A stretch of 64,000 nucleotides of DNA. Origin: Bimastos eiseni. Lineage: Eukaryota; Annelida; Clitellata; Crassiclitellata; Lumbricidae. Below, in pieces: positions 1-12,900 of the stretch. Made by a program: the position numbers and the translations under genes. Each line of letters opens with the position of its first letter. The first letter of the stretch is position 1. The DNA is taken from the NCBI GenBank assembly GCA_959347315.1, contig OY365813.1, forward strand, positions 33,136,555 through 33,200,554, read 5' to 3'. Under the pieces are notes generated by a model, which worked only from the letters and a program-made list of their open reading frames with translations, ran no database searches and was not told the DNA's origin.

Positions 1-89
1 AGTAGTAGTATGACTATAATAGTTATAATAGTAGTAATGGGAAGTGGGGAAAGTGGTAGAAGTAGTAGCAGTAATAATACTACTAGTGC

Positions 90-142
<53 letters not shown>

Positions 143-230
143 GTAATAGTAATAATAACAACAGCAATGACAATCATTATTATTATGATAACTATAATAC
201 TAATAATTACTGTTGTGTTGAACCTTTAGT
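1..230. repeat. AAT/AGT trinucleotide repeats
   Basis: Pure AAT from about 90 to 142 with imperfect AGT/AAT/ATT flanks; a further AGT run lies at 625-664. Confidence 0.95.
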
Positions 231-590
231 TTTATATTGCGCCTCTCGAAGAATAGCTATTTAGAGGCGTTGTCAGCACGGAAACCCTCAAGGTATAAAG
301 AGATGCCCTTAATTAAAGAGAATTCGATGGAGAGAAGCCAATCGTTACTTTGGTCCTTAGTGATGTAGGAAGGTCATTCCAGGTAGATGGAACCACAATA
401 GCAAACTCCAGGTGTTGGACCAAGGAAGCCTCAGTCCTAGGTACAAAAAGATCAAGATGGTCAACAGAGCGCAAGGAACGAGATGAAGTTGCAGATAACG
501 ACTTTCATAAATAGTCTGAAAGAATTGTCAGGGCATTTCGTAGTTGGGCTTTGAAAACTAGAAGGAGGATTGTGTAGCGGATACGTGCTG
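231..590 (-). mobile_element. LINE 3' end (hairpin family)
   Basis: The + strand reads tttatattGCGCCTCT...AGAGGCG (hairpin 239-269), followed by antisense coding remnants (ggtcattccaggtagatgg, equivalent to ..STWNDL.. on the minus strand). It is closely similar to 13480-13800. Confidence 0.7.
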
Positions 591-624
591 TGATAGGAAA
601 CAGTTGTAGTAATGAAACTATATT

Positions 625-665
<41 letters not shown>

Positions 666-760
666 ACTGAAAATGTTAGCAGTTGTAGCAGTAGTTGGTG
701 GAGTAGTGATTGTAGTAGTTGTGGCATCAATAGCAAAAAATAATATTGTAATGTAATCGA

Positions 761-975
761 TCAGTTATATGACGCCCCTTTAATTAAGATATCTATGCAG
801 AGGCGTTCTCTGCGCTGGACCAAATGATGTTAAGTGTCATAGAGAATGAGTAAAATACGTCTATTAGCAAAACAAAGCCCAGTAGGTTGAAATAGTTGTC
901 AGTGGTGGGCCCACGCACAAGTGTAGAACCAACCAATGGCCTCCAGTCAACAGCTGGGATGTTCAGAGTCTTAAC
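761..975 (-). mobile_element. LINE-like 3' end, subfamily X
   Basis: It contains the GCGCC...AGAGGCG hairpin (771-806) and the shared segments ttaagtgtcat, gtgggcccacgcacaagtg and caacagctgggatgttcagagtct, also found at 17595-17830. Confidence 0.65.
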
Positions 976-1026
976 AATAATAGTAATTGATAATTATAAA
1001 TGAAATGCGTTTGATTTTTGCGACAG

Positions 1027-1158
1027 CTGAAGGCGATACAAATTGTGATCCGTTGAAGCAATTTATGTGTGACGAATCGCAGTGCATCGAACCGGAACAG
1101 AGATGCAATGGAGTGATGGAATGCAGGAACGGACGAGACGAAGGCATTCCGGTTTGTG
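1027..1158 (+). CDS. Receptor exon, LDLa module 1
   Basis: Acceptor gcgacag and donor gtgagt bound a 132-nt, phase 1-1 exon. It encodes six cysteines in LDLa spacing (NC, FMC, QC, RC, EC, VC) with an acidic segment near the end. LDLa modules are small calcium-stabilised folds with C1-C3, C2-C5 and C4-C6 disulfides. This is the first exon of the receptor visible in the window, and it enters in phase 1, so at least one exon lies upstream. A retrotransposon tail lies just upstream and another a few hundred bases downstream. Confidence 0.88.
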
Positions 1159-2558
1159 GTGAGTGTTTAATTCCGTAAGAATGAGTAATACGAAGACGAT
1201 TATATTTAAATTTTAGTGTTGTTGTTGTGGAAAAAGAATTGCGTTTGAGTAAATTGAATGGAAAAGAGGAGCCAGTATGGAATCGATTATTGTTATTATT
1301 ATGATAACGAATGAGATCATGCAGGATTTTGAGGAAAAAGAAGCAAAGACATACCAAGAAAGAGCCACACCGATTTATGGAGCATACTGACATATTAATA
1401 GGCATAATAATCGGTGTAATTATTGTCAGTGGTTGGCCACTCGTTCTGCGACATGCTCCAGTAGTCGTTGAGCTTGTCTCTCTGGGTCCACTCTGACTCT
1501 TTTTATACTAACCATAATACTGTTCTTTTCAGCCGTGCCTTGGTTCGCAGCGCTCCTGGGTAGTGCCCTCGAAAGGGCGCTGTATAAATCTTCGCAATGA
1601 ACGAATGAACATTTAATTCGTACACAGTATATTGAATTTATTCCAAACTGCTGTATGTTTGACTTATCAGTGGGGGTATACAGTATACTGTGGCTGCATA
1701 AGGGAAACCTGGACAAATAGCCTCGGCTCCTAATTTCGACAGTGTACAAAGTTTACCCGTTCTTAAGACATTTACCCGAACAACCTTCAAGTCCTTTCAT
1801 GCTTAATACCATAACACGGTGTAATCGTACAAGTCTTAGGCGTCTAATAGGGTAAAATCGTTAATGGATTTACATCGTATAAGAAAATCCCATTTACGCG
1901 AGATAAACGCATGAGGCCAAATCAAGCAAGAAAATTATACGCAATTCAATATGTCCGCTACTGAAGGATTTAACCATTTTACATGTCAACCTTTGAAACG
2001 CCTATAGTCATATCAGCTTCGACATATGCATAAATGTATATATATACATATTCATTTATTTGTATGTATGTATGTATATGAACATTTATATATATGCAAA
2101 TTATATTTACATATATGTATTTATGTATTGCATATGTGTATTGTAGCTGATAGGTTCCTGATCATATATATATATATATAATATTATATATATATAGTAG
2201 CAGTACATGTATATATATATATATATATATAAATGATCATCAATCATTCACAGATTACATCTACTGCAAATGCCATTTCGTGAAACATTTCCTGTAAAAT
2301 ATGTATTATATGTATATATATTTATATATATTTATAGAGCAAGATTGCTTTGACCAGCAAACTGATGAGCGTTTGATGTGAATTCATTGTATTAGAATTA
2401 TATCAATAGCTTACTACAGCAACAATCGTATACGACTGTCATTGTACTACTATTGCTGCTATCACTCATCATAATAGTTATAATTACTCGTATTTATGTT
2501 TCTGTTAATGGTAATAGTAGTAATAGTAATGATATCAGTAATAGTTGCAATTGTCCGT

Positions 2559-2592
<34 letters not shown>

Positions 2593-5500
2593 TAATAATA
2601 ATAATAATAATAGTGGTAGTTGTTGTTATGGAAGTGATATGGGAAGTAGTCGTGCTGGTGGAAGTCGTAATTGTAGATGTAGTAACGGGAGTAATGGTCG
2701 TTGCGGTACTGCCGTATAGTAGTGGTTTAATCGTAGTAGTATTAGTGGTGTTATTGGTATTGGTAAGTTGTGCTGGTCGGTGTTGGTCGTAGTGGAAACA
2801 AATCTTTTACCAACGTCTTGCAACACCCATCCAACTGTTTAACGCGATCATTTTCTGGACTATAATAAAAAGTGCCAGTTGGCGCCAAGATCAGGTGCAC
2901 CTCAGGCGATATCAGGAAACGCTTTCACGGAGCATTAACACCGCTATCTCCTTTGGTCTATCCGCCTTCCTAGGAAGGTTCGTGCCTCCAATGTCGTCGT
3001 TCTTATCGCTGTCCAGCCCTCTGGATCAACCCCGTTGTAACCCTCCTTAATCATCCGGTCCTTTAATATCGTTCCTAGCCTGCCTCTTGGCTTTCTTCCC
3101 TCAATTCTTTTTTCAATTTTTCCTTCAATTACAATTCACTAGGCTATCTGGCAGGTCTTAAAGGTGCCGCTTAAGTTAATCTTCAAGTGTCATGCATATT
3201 TGAGCGAGTAGAGTAGCATCACACAGCCAAGTAAATAGCAATATGTAAATATGCAATAAAATGGTTGTTTATGGCATGGTTATGGTTATAGCATTACATA
3301 GCCAAGCATTTAGCATTACAATTTACAAGACCAAGTTTACATGTATAGCATTACATAACCAACTGCATAGCATTACATAACCAAGTATATAGCACCACAT
3401 GACCAAATTTATATTATTACATAATCAAGTAGGCCTATATGACATTATATGACCTGGTATATGGCATCACACGACCAAGTAGCGTTACATAGTCAAGAGG
3501 CGTTACATAACCAAGAAGCGTTACATAACCAAGAAGCGTTACATAACCAAGAAGCGTTAATAACCAAGTCAAAGCCACACATTGATCAGTAAGTACACAT
3601 TGTGTTGGAGATATGCTGATGATTAATCGAAGGTTTGCCTCCTCTTTAATAAACGGAACTCACTGAACCGTTCTGAAGAAATTGAGAAAACGCAAAGAAT
3701 TAATCTTCGCTGGACCAGTGGAAAGAGGAGAGTCAACCGGTGCAGTCGTTTGTCATGTTTTTATGGGAGAGGGATTCGTTTGACAGATGGGACTTGAAGA
3801 AATAACAGAGAGGATGCTGATACCATGTAGGGACCTTTAGCAAGTCCTTCGTGGACAGTTGCTCTGCGGTATGATTGCATATGCACCATCTGTGCGTGTG
3901 CGCAATTCGGAAAGTTGAAAGAAATGCACTCTCTGAATTCATAAGTGTATAATAATAGGCCCCGAAATATATTAGTATCTTGTAGTTGTATTTTATTGTA
4001 TAAAAATAAGTTTTATTGCATTGTGATAAAATCTGCTGTATGGTATTGTATCAAGTGAAGCTGAATTGTATTACATTGCAATGCAAAGAGATTCTTTTGA
4101 GGTATTTTACGTTTTACCAACACTTCGAGCCGTGAAAGATTATTGATCAATCGTTCAATATACACTTGATATGTCGAGATGCTATTCAGAGTTACTAGAA
4201 AAGAAATATTGTCATTGGGAGGAAAGTATGGAGATCGCTCCAAATGGTCGGTCCAAAATGCAAGGTCGGTCCAAACTTGTCGGTCCATACTGGTCGCTCC
4301 AAAATGGTAGGTCCAAAATGGTTGGTCCAAATGATTATTTATCAGGCCCCGGTTTCACAAAATGAAATCAGATTCAGAGACGTCGCAACATTTTGTCACC
4401 ATTTTTAGACGACTAGCGCACGACTTTCGGTTCAGATGGCGAATTTGCAAATGGAATGGTAAGAGGTTGGACGATAAGCAGACGAAAACGACATGGGGGA
4501 AAACTGATGATACTTAGTTTATGGCCGCTTGTTTCATAACAGAGATGAGTTTTTAAAAGTGTATATTATTATTATTTCAAAGTGACACACCGCTGTTTGA
4601 TGACAAGTTCGGTATGAGCGAATGACGACAAGCTATTACAGGAGTCAAAATCATTTGTCGGCAGCCATGCAAGGTGCCATTACGTTAGACATCCAATTTA
4701 ACCAACACCGTTGCCTAGCGACTAGTCAACCTTACGGGCAATATAGGCATCGAACTCGGTTCCTCAGCTCTGCGCCTCTATGTCATATCATCCATTGCTC
4801 AACGCCCACCCCCCTCCAGTGGTGGCTGAGCAGGAGTAGAATCAGGATACGATCGCTTGAAGAGTTCGATTTTCAGGAAGAGCTGCTAACAATGGATTCT
4901 ACTGCAAGAGGCGCTTTTCATATGACCAAAATTTAATACAATGCAACAATAGAATACTTTTGCCATACATTACACTGTCATCGTTCAAAATGTTTAGAAA
5001 GCTCCAAAATGTGTCCGAAAATACCATTCTCATTTATGCAGTCGTTCAATGTGGGTTGTCTGGGTGATCCTATATGATTGTCCAAAACTCAATTAGTGAC
5101 CACCATTATTCAGAGGCGCGATTATCTGTAGGCGCACTAGACGCATCTAGGGCCCCAAATTCTAGAGGACCCCAATGAATGAAAATGTTATTACAATCAT
5201 ACAGAGTAACATGTTTGACTTTTGGATCGTCGTAGACATAATGTAATTTTTTTCTATTAGTTGCTGCTGAGCATTCACTTATAGGAGTATTGTTACGTTG
5301 TAATTCAAAATTGCTTTGTTTATTTGATTATAAATAGGCTCAGTTAGCTATGTTGGCACGAGCTTAGGTTGCGAGCTCGTGAATATTTTTGTGCCTTTAT
5401 AATCAAAATTTATCCTTATATAAATAGCATCCAATACTAATCACAATTAACGTCAATAACGCCTACAATAACGACTTCCAGTTCGATTATCTGGGGTGTT

Positions 5501-8500
5501 GCACATGATAGGTTAAAATAGAGACCACCAGATTACCAGACTCAGTGTACAAATTTAAAGAGCCCCATTTTCTGCAAACGCGACTCTGCCCTTATTAGTT
5601 CGAGTTTTCAAAGCTATTTGTGACAGTAATCCGCAGCCAGACTTTTCTCCTTAGGTTGAATATCGGGGCCAAATGTAACTTAATAATGCTCATATAATAT
5701 GCAGCGCCGGTTTAAATCTAAAAAATCGATTTGCAATTTGCAATCCAAACCGGATTCCAATTGGAACCGTTGCAGAAAGCCGATTCAATTAAGGATAAAT
5801 ATCACATACGAAAGAAAACAATTTCCAGTAGAATTTATAACAATGGAGGTAGACGTGCGTCAAAATTTAGTTATGGGTTTTTGTTCATTCTAAAGAATGG
5901 AATCGACTGGCACTTTCTCATGGAAAATTCACTATTTAACGTCTCTTAGGCTTTCAAGAATTTCGATATAGATCTATGCGCATCTTCTCCCGGCGACTGA
6001 CTGATTCTCCGCGCCTCAGATTCACGTTACAAATTTAACTAATTAAATTAATTGATTAATAATAATAATAATAATAATAATAAAATAATAATAATGATAA
6101 TAATAATAATAATATACGCAAATACATGCTCTTAACAATAGACTTTTTCATCTGTTCTTTTCAGCCGTTGTTGAGCCGGGAGCGCCACTGTACATAGCTA
6201 TCTTGAAAGGCGCTATATCAAGTCTTGTTGATTGATCGATTGATCGCTTGGCTCCATGTGCTTGCCATTGAGTGGAACGATATATTGTGTTGTAGCAAAA
6301 ACGGAGGATTCTACAGAATGAAGAATTACACGGCACAACCAATCTCAAAAACCTTTTGAGCCCGAAATTAAGAAAAAGGGGGGGGGGGGCTAGTGTAGCG
6401 AAATTGAATGCAGAGGGAACACATCGTAGATCACACATCGCATTCGGACGTGTTGAACGAAAAAATAAAAAAAACAGGCTTTTACACTGGATATATGTAT
6501 CATGGTATATATAAAAGCGTATCTCAATAAAATATATATAATTTAATTTTTTTTATATAGACCTACATATAATTAGTCTAATCGCGTAAAATATAAGATG
6601 TATATTATATATTGCAATCATGACAGATACATTTAGGTGTCTAGGTGTCATGCTGTATAGGTCTATATGTAGTGAAGTTCATCAAACATAAAGGTAGAGA
6701 TGCGAGAGAAACGGGGAAAGCGAGCTACCAGTCTAGCAGCTGTCTTAAGCACTGACTGAAGAGGAGAGAGACGAACCTTTGGGAGACCAATGAGAAGGGA
6801 ATTACAGTAGTCAAGTCTAGAATATATAAAAGCATGAACCAAAGTAGTAAAGGTGGAGGAGGAAACAGAACGATGAATGACCCGGAGATGCCTTAGATGA
6901 AAATTGGAGGATCGTGTGAGATAAGAAAAGTGTTCAACAAAATTTAGTTAACTATCAAGAATAATATTATACCCAGATCACGAACACTTGACGAGAAAGA
7001 GAAGAATGGGAACTTTTTAGAGAGTAGAACGAGATTAAGCTTCTGACGTTGTTGAGGAGTACCAAACAGATAAATTGAGCTTTAGAAACATTGAGAGACA
7101 GACGACTAGATGACATCCAGGAGTGAAGAAGGTTAGAGAGAGACTGAATACTCTCAACCAATAGCAACTGGGATGATAGAGGACCATGAACAAATGCCTG
7201 TTAAAACATCATCAGCAAAGAGATGACCAACAGCACCACAGGTCGAGAAAAGAGAGGAGATGTCGGTCGTATATAAGATGAACAAAAGAGGACCGAGAAA
7301 AGAGCCCTGAGGAACACCCAGTTTAACGTGAACCCATTGAGTTCTGGAGTCACCAATAACAATCATCTGGGTTCGTTCAGAAAGGTATGAGCGAAACCAA
7401 CAGAGGTGAAGAGCTTTAATGCTATAGGAGGTCTCAAGACGCTGGAGAAGAATATCATGATCGACCATGTCCAACGCTGCTGAGACACCAAACAGAGCCA
7501 GAAGAGTTACTTCAGACCTATCAACTACAGAATAGATATCACAAAGTAGGGATAGGAGGAAGGCTGTGGAATCGTGAGCCCTAAAGCCTGATTGATTATT
7601 AGGAAGGAGTCCAGATTGTATATCGTAAAGACTATTAAAGGTATGTGTATATATTCGTGTGCGTGTGTGAACTGGGTACTATATAGAATGGTTGATGTAT
7701 TGATGTCGTTTTCCTATTTTCCAATAATGGTTTTTCTGTGTATATACATGTATGTTAATATATAAATATATATCGTATTTATGCATATATTTGTCAATAT
7801 ATATATGTATCACTCATATGTGTTGATTGATAGCTGGTATTGAAAGAAATGGACAGCGTGTATATTGAGAATCATATGTTGTTTTATGAGCTGACATAGA
7901 TATTACTTTTCTCTGACCGCATAATTCAGTGACCCTCCCATATCTATAGATAAGCTCTTTTCATATTTACATCTATGATATTCAACATATATACATATAT
8001 ATATACATATATATTATGGTTATCTGTGTAAATGCCGTATTGATATTTTCTGACTAATGTTGCAATTTCATGAACGATTTGTAAATGCGCCAGTGCCATC
8101 CAAGTGTAGGCCTGTATACCGGTATTGTGCGTCGAATAAAGTAGGTCCATAGAGTTGCATGATGTGGTCTGGCGTTGCCCATTTCTCTTGCATCACCATC
8201 ATACCCATTAGACCTCGATCAGTCGGTATCGGAGTCCTAGAGTTGTCGCCCCTTTCGCACAGTTGAAAAAAGGCTCCTGTGGTATATTTCAGATTGGGAC
8301 TATATAGATACCGTATGTAATATTATAATCGCATTTGAAGAATGTATAAAATCGCCTCTTGCAGTATGCAGACTACATCAAAGGGTGTATAAAGAGGCTT
8401 CAATCGGCGTATGCGGACAATAAGTTGGAACCAGGACAAAATCCTATCACTGAAAGGTGGTCACTCCGAATCTCAGAGACCACGAGGGCAGAGGTACCGT

Positions 8501-9869
8501 GTTGGACCGTGGCAATCCTTGCCCGGGCCCCGGGAACTATGGTGTTAATGTTACAGGATATATATATATAAATATATATATCATATGAGGCGCAGAGGCC
8601 CGCACCTTCTCTGGTTGTTCTTTATAATTCTGGAAAGAGACTGATGACAGCTTGTTATTATCACTCTGCGGCGGAGGGAAGTTTCCCGTGTGATATTCGC
8701 TGTATAAACTTGCATTAGCTAAGTGTATGGATGATCTAGCAGTTGATTTTCCCCTTTGAATAGTTCAACTCTTGCATTGTTATGACCGCATCGTCACCAA
8801 CAAATGGTCATAGTTACATCGTTATTTTAACAAAATCACTGGTTTAGTGAGAAGATATAGTATATCCCATCTTCAACTCCATTCTAACCAATCTGCCTCT
8901 CCCTGCCTCCAATCCTAACGACGCCATTGTGTCCTCCAATAAGCATGCCTTGACTGTCTCCGTTCACTACCGAATGACCGTGTTATTCCACAGGCAGACA
9001 ATCTAGCGCGAAAATCATTTTGTATTAGAATGCTGTTCTTCAAAATGTATTGCTCACAAGAGTTGGTTAAATAAAGAATATACTCAATTACTTATTTGTA
9101 TAAAATATATAATAGGTGTGAAAGATGGTAGATAGGCGGCGCGTATTGTGCTGATCGCAAAGCATGCCAATTGCCTGTAGAGATTTCATCGAAGGCCACA
9201 TCGTGATGCATGCGTTGGTAGCCAGGAACTAATAGAGTCACTGACCACATTACCCGACTCTCCCCTACCTCCGCTCTTTCATTCTTTTGGTACATCCTTC
9301 TATGATACCCCACCCGTCTATCTCTCACATACACATCCACATCCAGGCATACATACACACAAACACACGCATACAGCCACATACGCATGACCATACACAC
9401 ACGAACAGAAATAGATATAATACATTCACACACATAAATTATATACATAAATACATACATACATGCATGTATTAAATATACATACATACATCAATTATAC
9501 ACATACGCAGATACATACATAAATCAACAATACAATGCAATACAACTGTAATCTGATAATGCCCTCCTTACAGAGAGTTCATAAGTGCACCTTGAAGCCG
9601 GGCAACCATTAACAGTCCTAGGCAGACTGGAAGAGGTAGGTTTTCAGGTTAGAGCGAAAGAGAGGCTCACTGAGAGAGTTGCGAACATAAGGAGGTAGAG
9701 AGTTCCAGATGGAGGGACCGGCAACAGTGAATGACCGCCGGCAGAAGACAAGACGTGTACTAGGGACAACGTACTTTCCAGCGAAGGCTGAACTAACAAT
9801 GCATATATATATATATATATAAAATATATATTTACAAAATATATTTAAAATATATATATACAAACTGAA

Positions 9870-9909
<40 letters not shown>

Positions 9910-12900
9910 TTACACCGCATGACCCCGCATTCTCTTGCACGATCAAACTGAAGCGCAACAGCGAATCATCGAAACTGAATACACAGAGGAATGACTGAAA
10001 ACTATTTTCTAAAAGATACAAAACGTCACTTGATGAAAATGAATTGCTCAAATCTACATTCGTTTATTCATTGTTTCCATACATTTCTCCTCATTTTTGA
10101 TTCTTTTATCCCCAAATAACCATCCATCCATCCATCCATCCATCCATCCATTCATCCATTCATCCATTCATCCATCCTTCTTCCGCGGTTTAATATGTCA
10201 TACATTGTGTCCTTCTTTTATTACATACACATAATATTATTAAATCTGTATCATATATACATATAATTTGCTACACATAGCCCCATCTATTGCACAATAT
10301 ATGTTGCAAATGCATGTACACGCATATATATATATATATATATATGCTATAGATACATACATCTTATTACATTTAATATATATATACGCATATATATATA
10401 AGATAAGTATATAATATATACAAATGTGCTATTCTGTGTTACACGTATGTCCTTAGCGGCGTAGTCAAACGGGGACGAAAGGTCATCTAATGTCGGCTGA
10501 CATTAGACGATCAGCGTCCCCTCTCTTTCTCTTTCCTTCTCTGTCTCTCTGTCTCTCTCTCCCTTTCTCTCTCTGTCTATCTGTGTTTCTCTCTCTCTGA
10601 CTGTCTGTCTGTCTGTCTCTCTCTCTCTTCTTTCACCTCCTGCTCCTACTCCATCTCCTGCTATCTCGACGCCTCCGTTACATTGTTTACGGCGTCCAAT
10701 ACTGCTGAGAATTGGGACTAACTTCTGTATATGGGCTCGAATCCGTGACTAGAAAACCAGTGACCATGTCATAAATTCATTTGACGCCGTGGGATGTTCC
10801 GTTCTCTTTGTTTCGATTTTCGCCTCGTCTCCTACTGAAAAAATACCCCTAATTCGTTTGTGTAGAGCAATGATAAAGGTGAAGGTCGTCGTGTTGACTA
10901 TTTTTGGGCCTCATTACGAGAGCGAATCTGCACAATTTATGCATTGAACTTTGAAGAAATTTGTCAGCGCATGCGGTTATGTTTTTATTTAAATCCCACA
11001 TAATGCTTACATACATACATACATACACACACAGACACATACATACATACATATATCTTGTTGAGTGTCAATTCGTGATTCAATAGGTTGCTTCTGTATT
11101 CGACAAACATATTATCGTTAACATGATTCATATTCTGTTTATACTTTCGATCTGCTGCCAACGTAATCTCACTCAGTCTTAAGGCAAAATAAAAAAATGC
11201 ATAAATGCGTCTCAAGTGTACATAAGCCGAGACTTATTATTTATAAGGGATTTGCGTGATTTTGCTGTGAATTGCACGAAAACCTAGATAAGCGTCTGGA
11301 TAAACATTAATTAATGACTGAAATTAAGGAGAGGATTAATGCTCTTTAAAGGCTTAATTAGAATTGACCATAACTATGAACACAATGACTGATAGTGGAT
11401 TTATTCTATAGAAGTAGATTACTGCAAGTGATTCTAAACATACATGCCATCTGTCAGCTGTCGATTGGAATTCGTTGGTTGGCTCCACACGTATGCGTGG
11501 GCCCGTCACTGTCCACGTATTTTGCTCGATCACTATGATATTTAACATTATTTAGGTCAGCGCAGAGTATATATGTTATTAAGGAAAGCAATATAAATGC
11601 TCGATCATATTATTGCTACTCATGATATAATTATCACCATAACCGTAACCACCCATTTATTGGTCCAAACAACGTATGTGAAGTAATATTTCGCCGTACT
11701 AAGAACAAGTATAATTCTACTGGTTACATAAGGGGACCCAGGCAGAAGGGACCAAGGTCCCGCTGGCTAGCAACTATTTATACAACAAATTTGGAATTAT
11801 TTATGAAATAATACTGAAATATTGATGGGGTATAAACGGGACCGTCTCTTTCTGCCTCCCACCCTAAGTCTCCTCTGCTGGTTGGAAGGAGTGGGTTCAA
11901 CACATAATACCCTTGCGAAGCAGGACAGCTGTAAAGACGTTCCCGTCCCCTTTCTACATGGGGCATATTAGGGTTACCCTCGGGAAGATAATGCTGCCAT
12001 ATCAAAGGTTGATGACAGACCGTTGTCTACCTACCCTCAGGATGATAATTTTCCGAAGAGCTCCAGAGGTCGTGTATAACATTCACAGCTGCTGAGCACC
12101 ATTTAAACCTGTGGCGGATATGGATTATGACCAGGTCAGATCTGTACAACAGCTACATAATGGCCAAACGCAACCCCCCTTGCCCTACCTACGACGTCGT
12201 CTGTGTATTCTGCTTGTCCAATGTCCATATTATTTTGGTTGCTATCAAATAATTGATTGATTAATTAATTAAATAATTAATTAAGCCATTCATTCATTCA
12301 TTCACACAGTCAGTCAGTCACTCAGTCAGTAGTAGTAGGTGGTTGAGTAGTAGTAGTAGCAGGGGGTTGAGTAGTAGTTGTGGAAGTAGTAGTATATGGG
12401 AAGGCCTGGTAGCTATTTCAGTTTAACGACATTGCGTGATAACAAGGATCATTAGCGTTGCCCCTCACCTTCATCCATGATTGGGACTGGCACAGCCGAA
12501 GTGTAAGCAGTGGCAGAGGTTTTTCATTCGTTATAACATTTATATAGCGCCCATCACTTCCCTCCCAACCACGACGATACAACTAAGTCTTAAACAATTT
12601 GAGCGAAGCAAAGTTGCGTTACTCCTTGGCAATAGTCGCATCCCTAAAGGGCGTGTGTTCCAGGTGGAAGGGCCAACAACTGAGATATGGTCTCATTCTA
12701 CTTTGACCTCAAACTGTTCTTTCTAACCATGCTAGGATCGAGAGTGCTCATGGGTTGTAACTTATAAAAGATGCAATAGAAATCTGTATAATGAATGAAT
12801 GTATGAATGAGTGAATGAATGAATGAATGAATGAATGCATGAATGAGTGAATGAATGAATGAATGAATGAAGGAATGAATGAATGAGTGAGTGAGTGAAT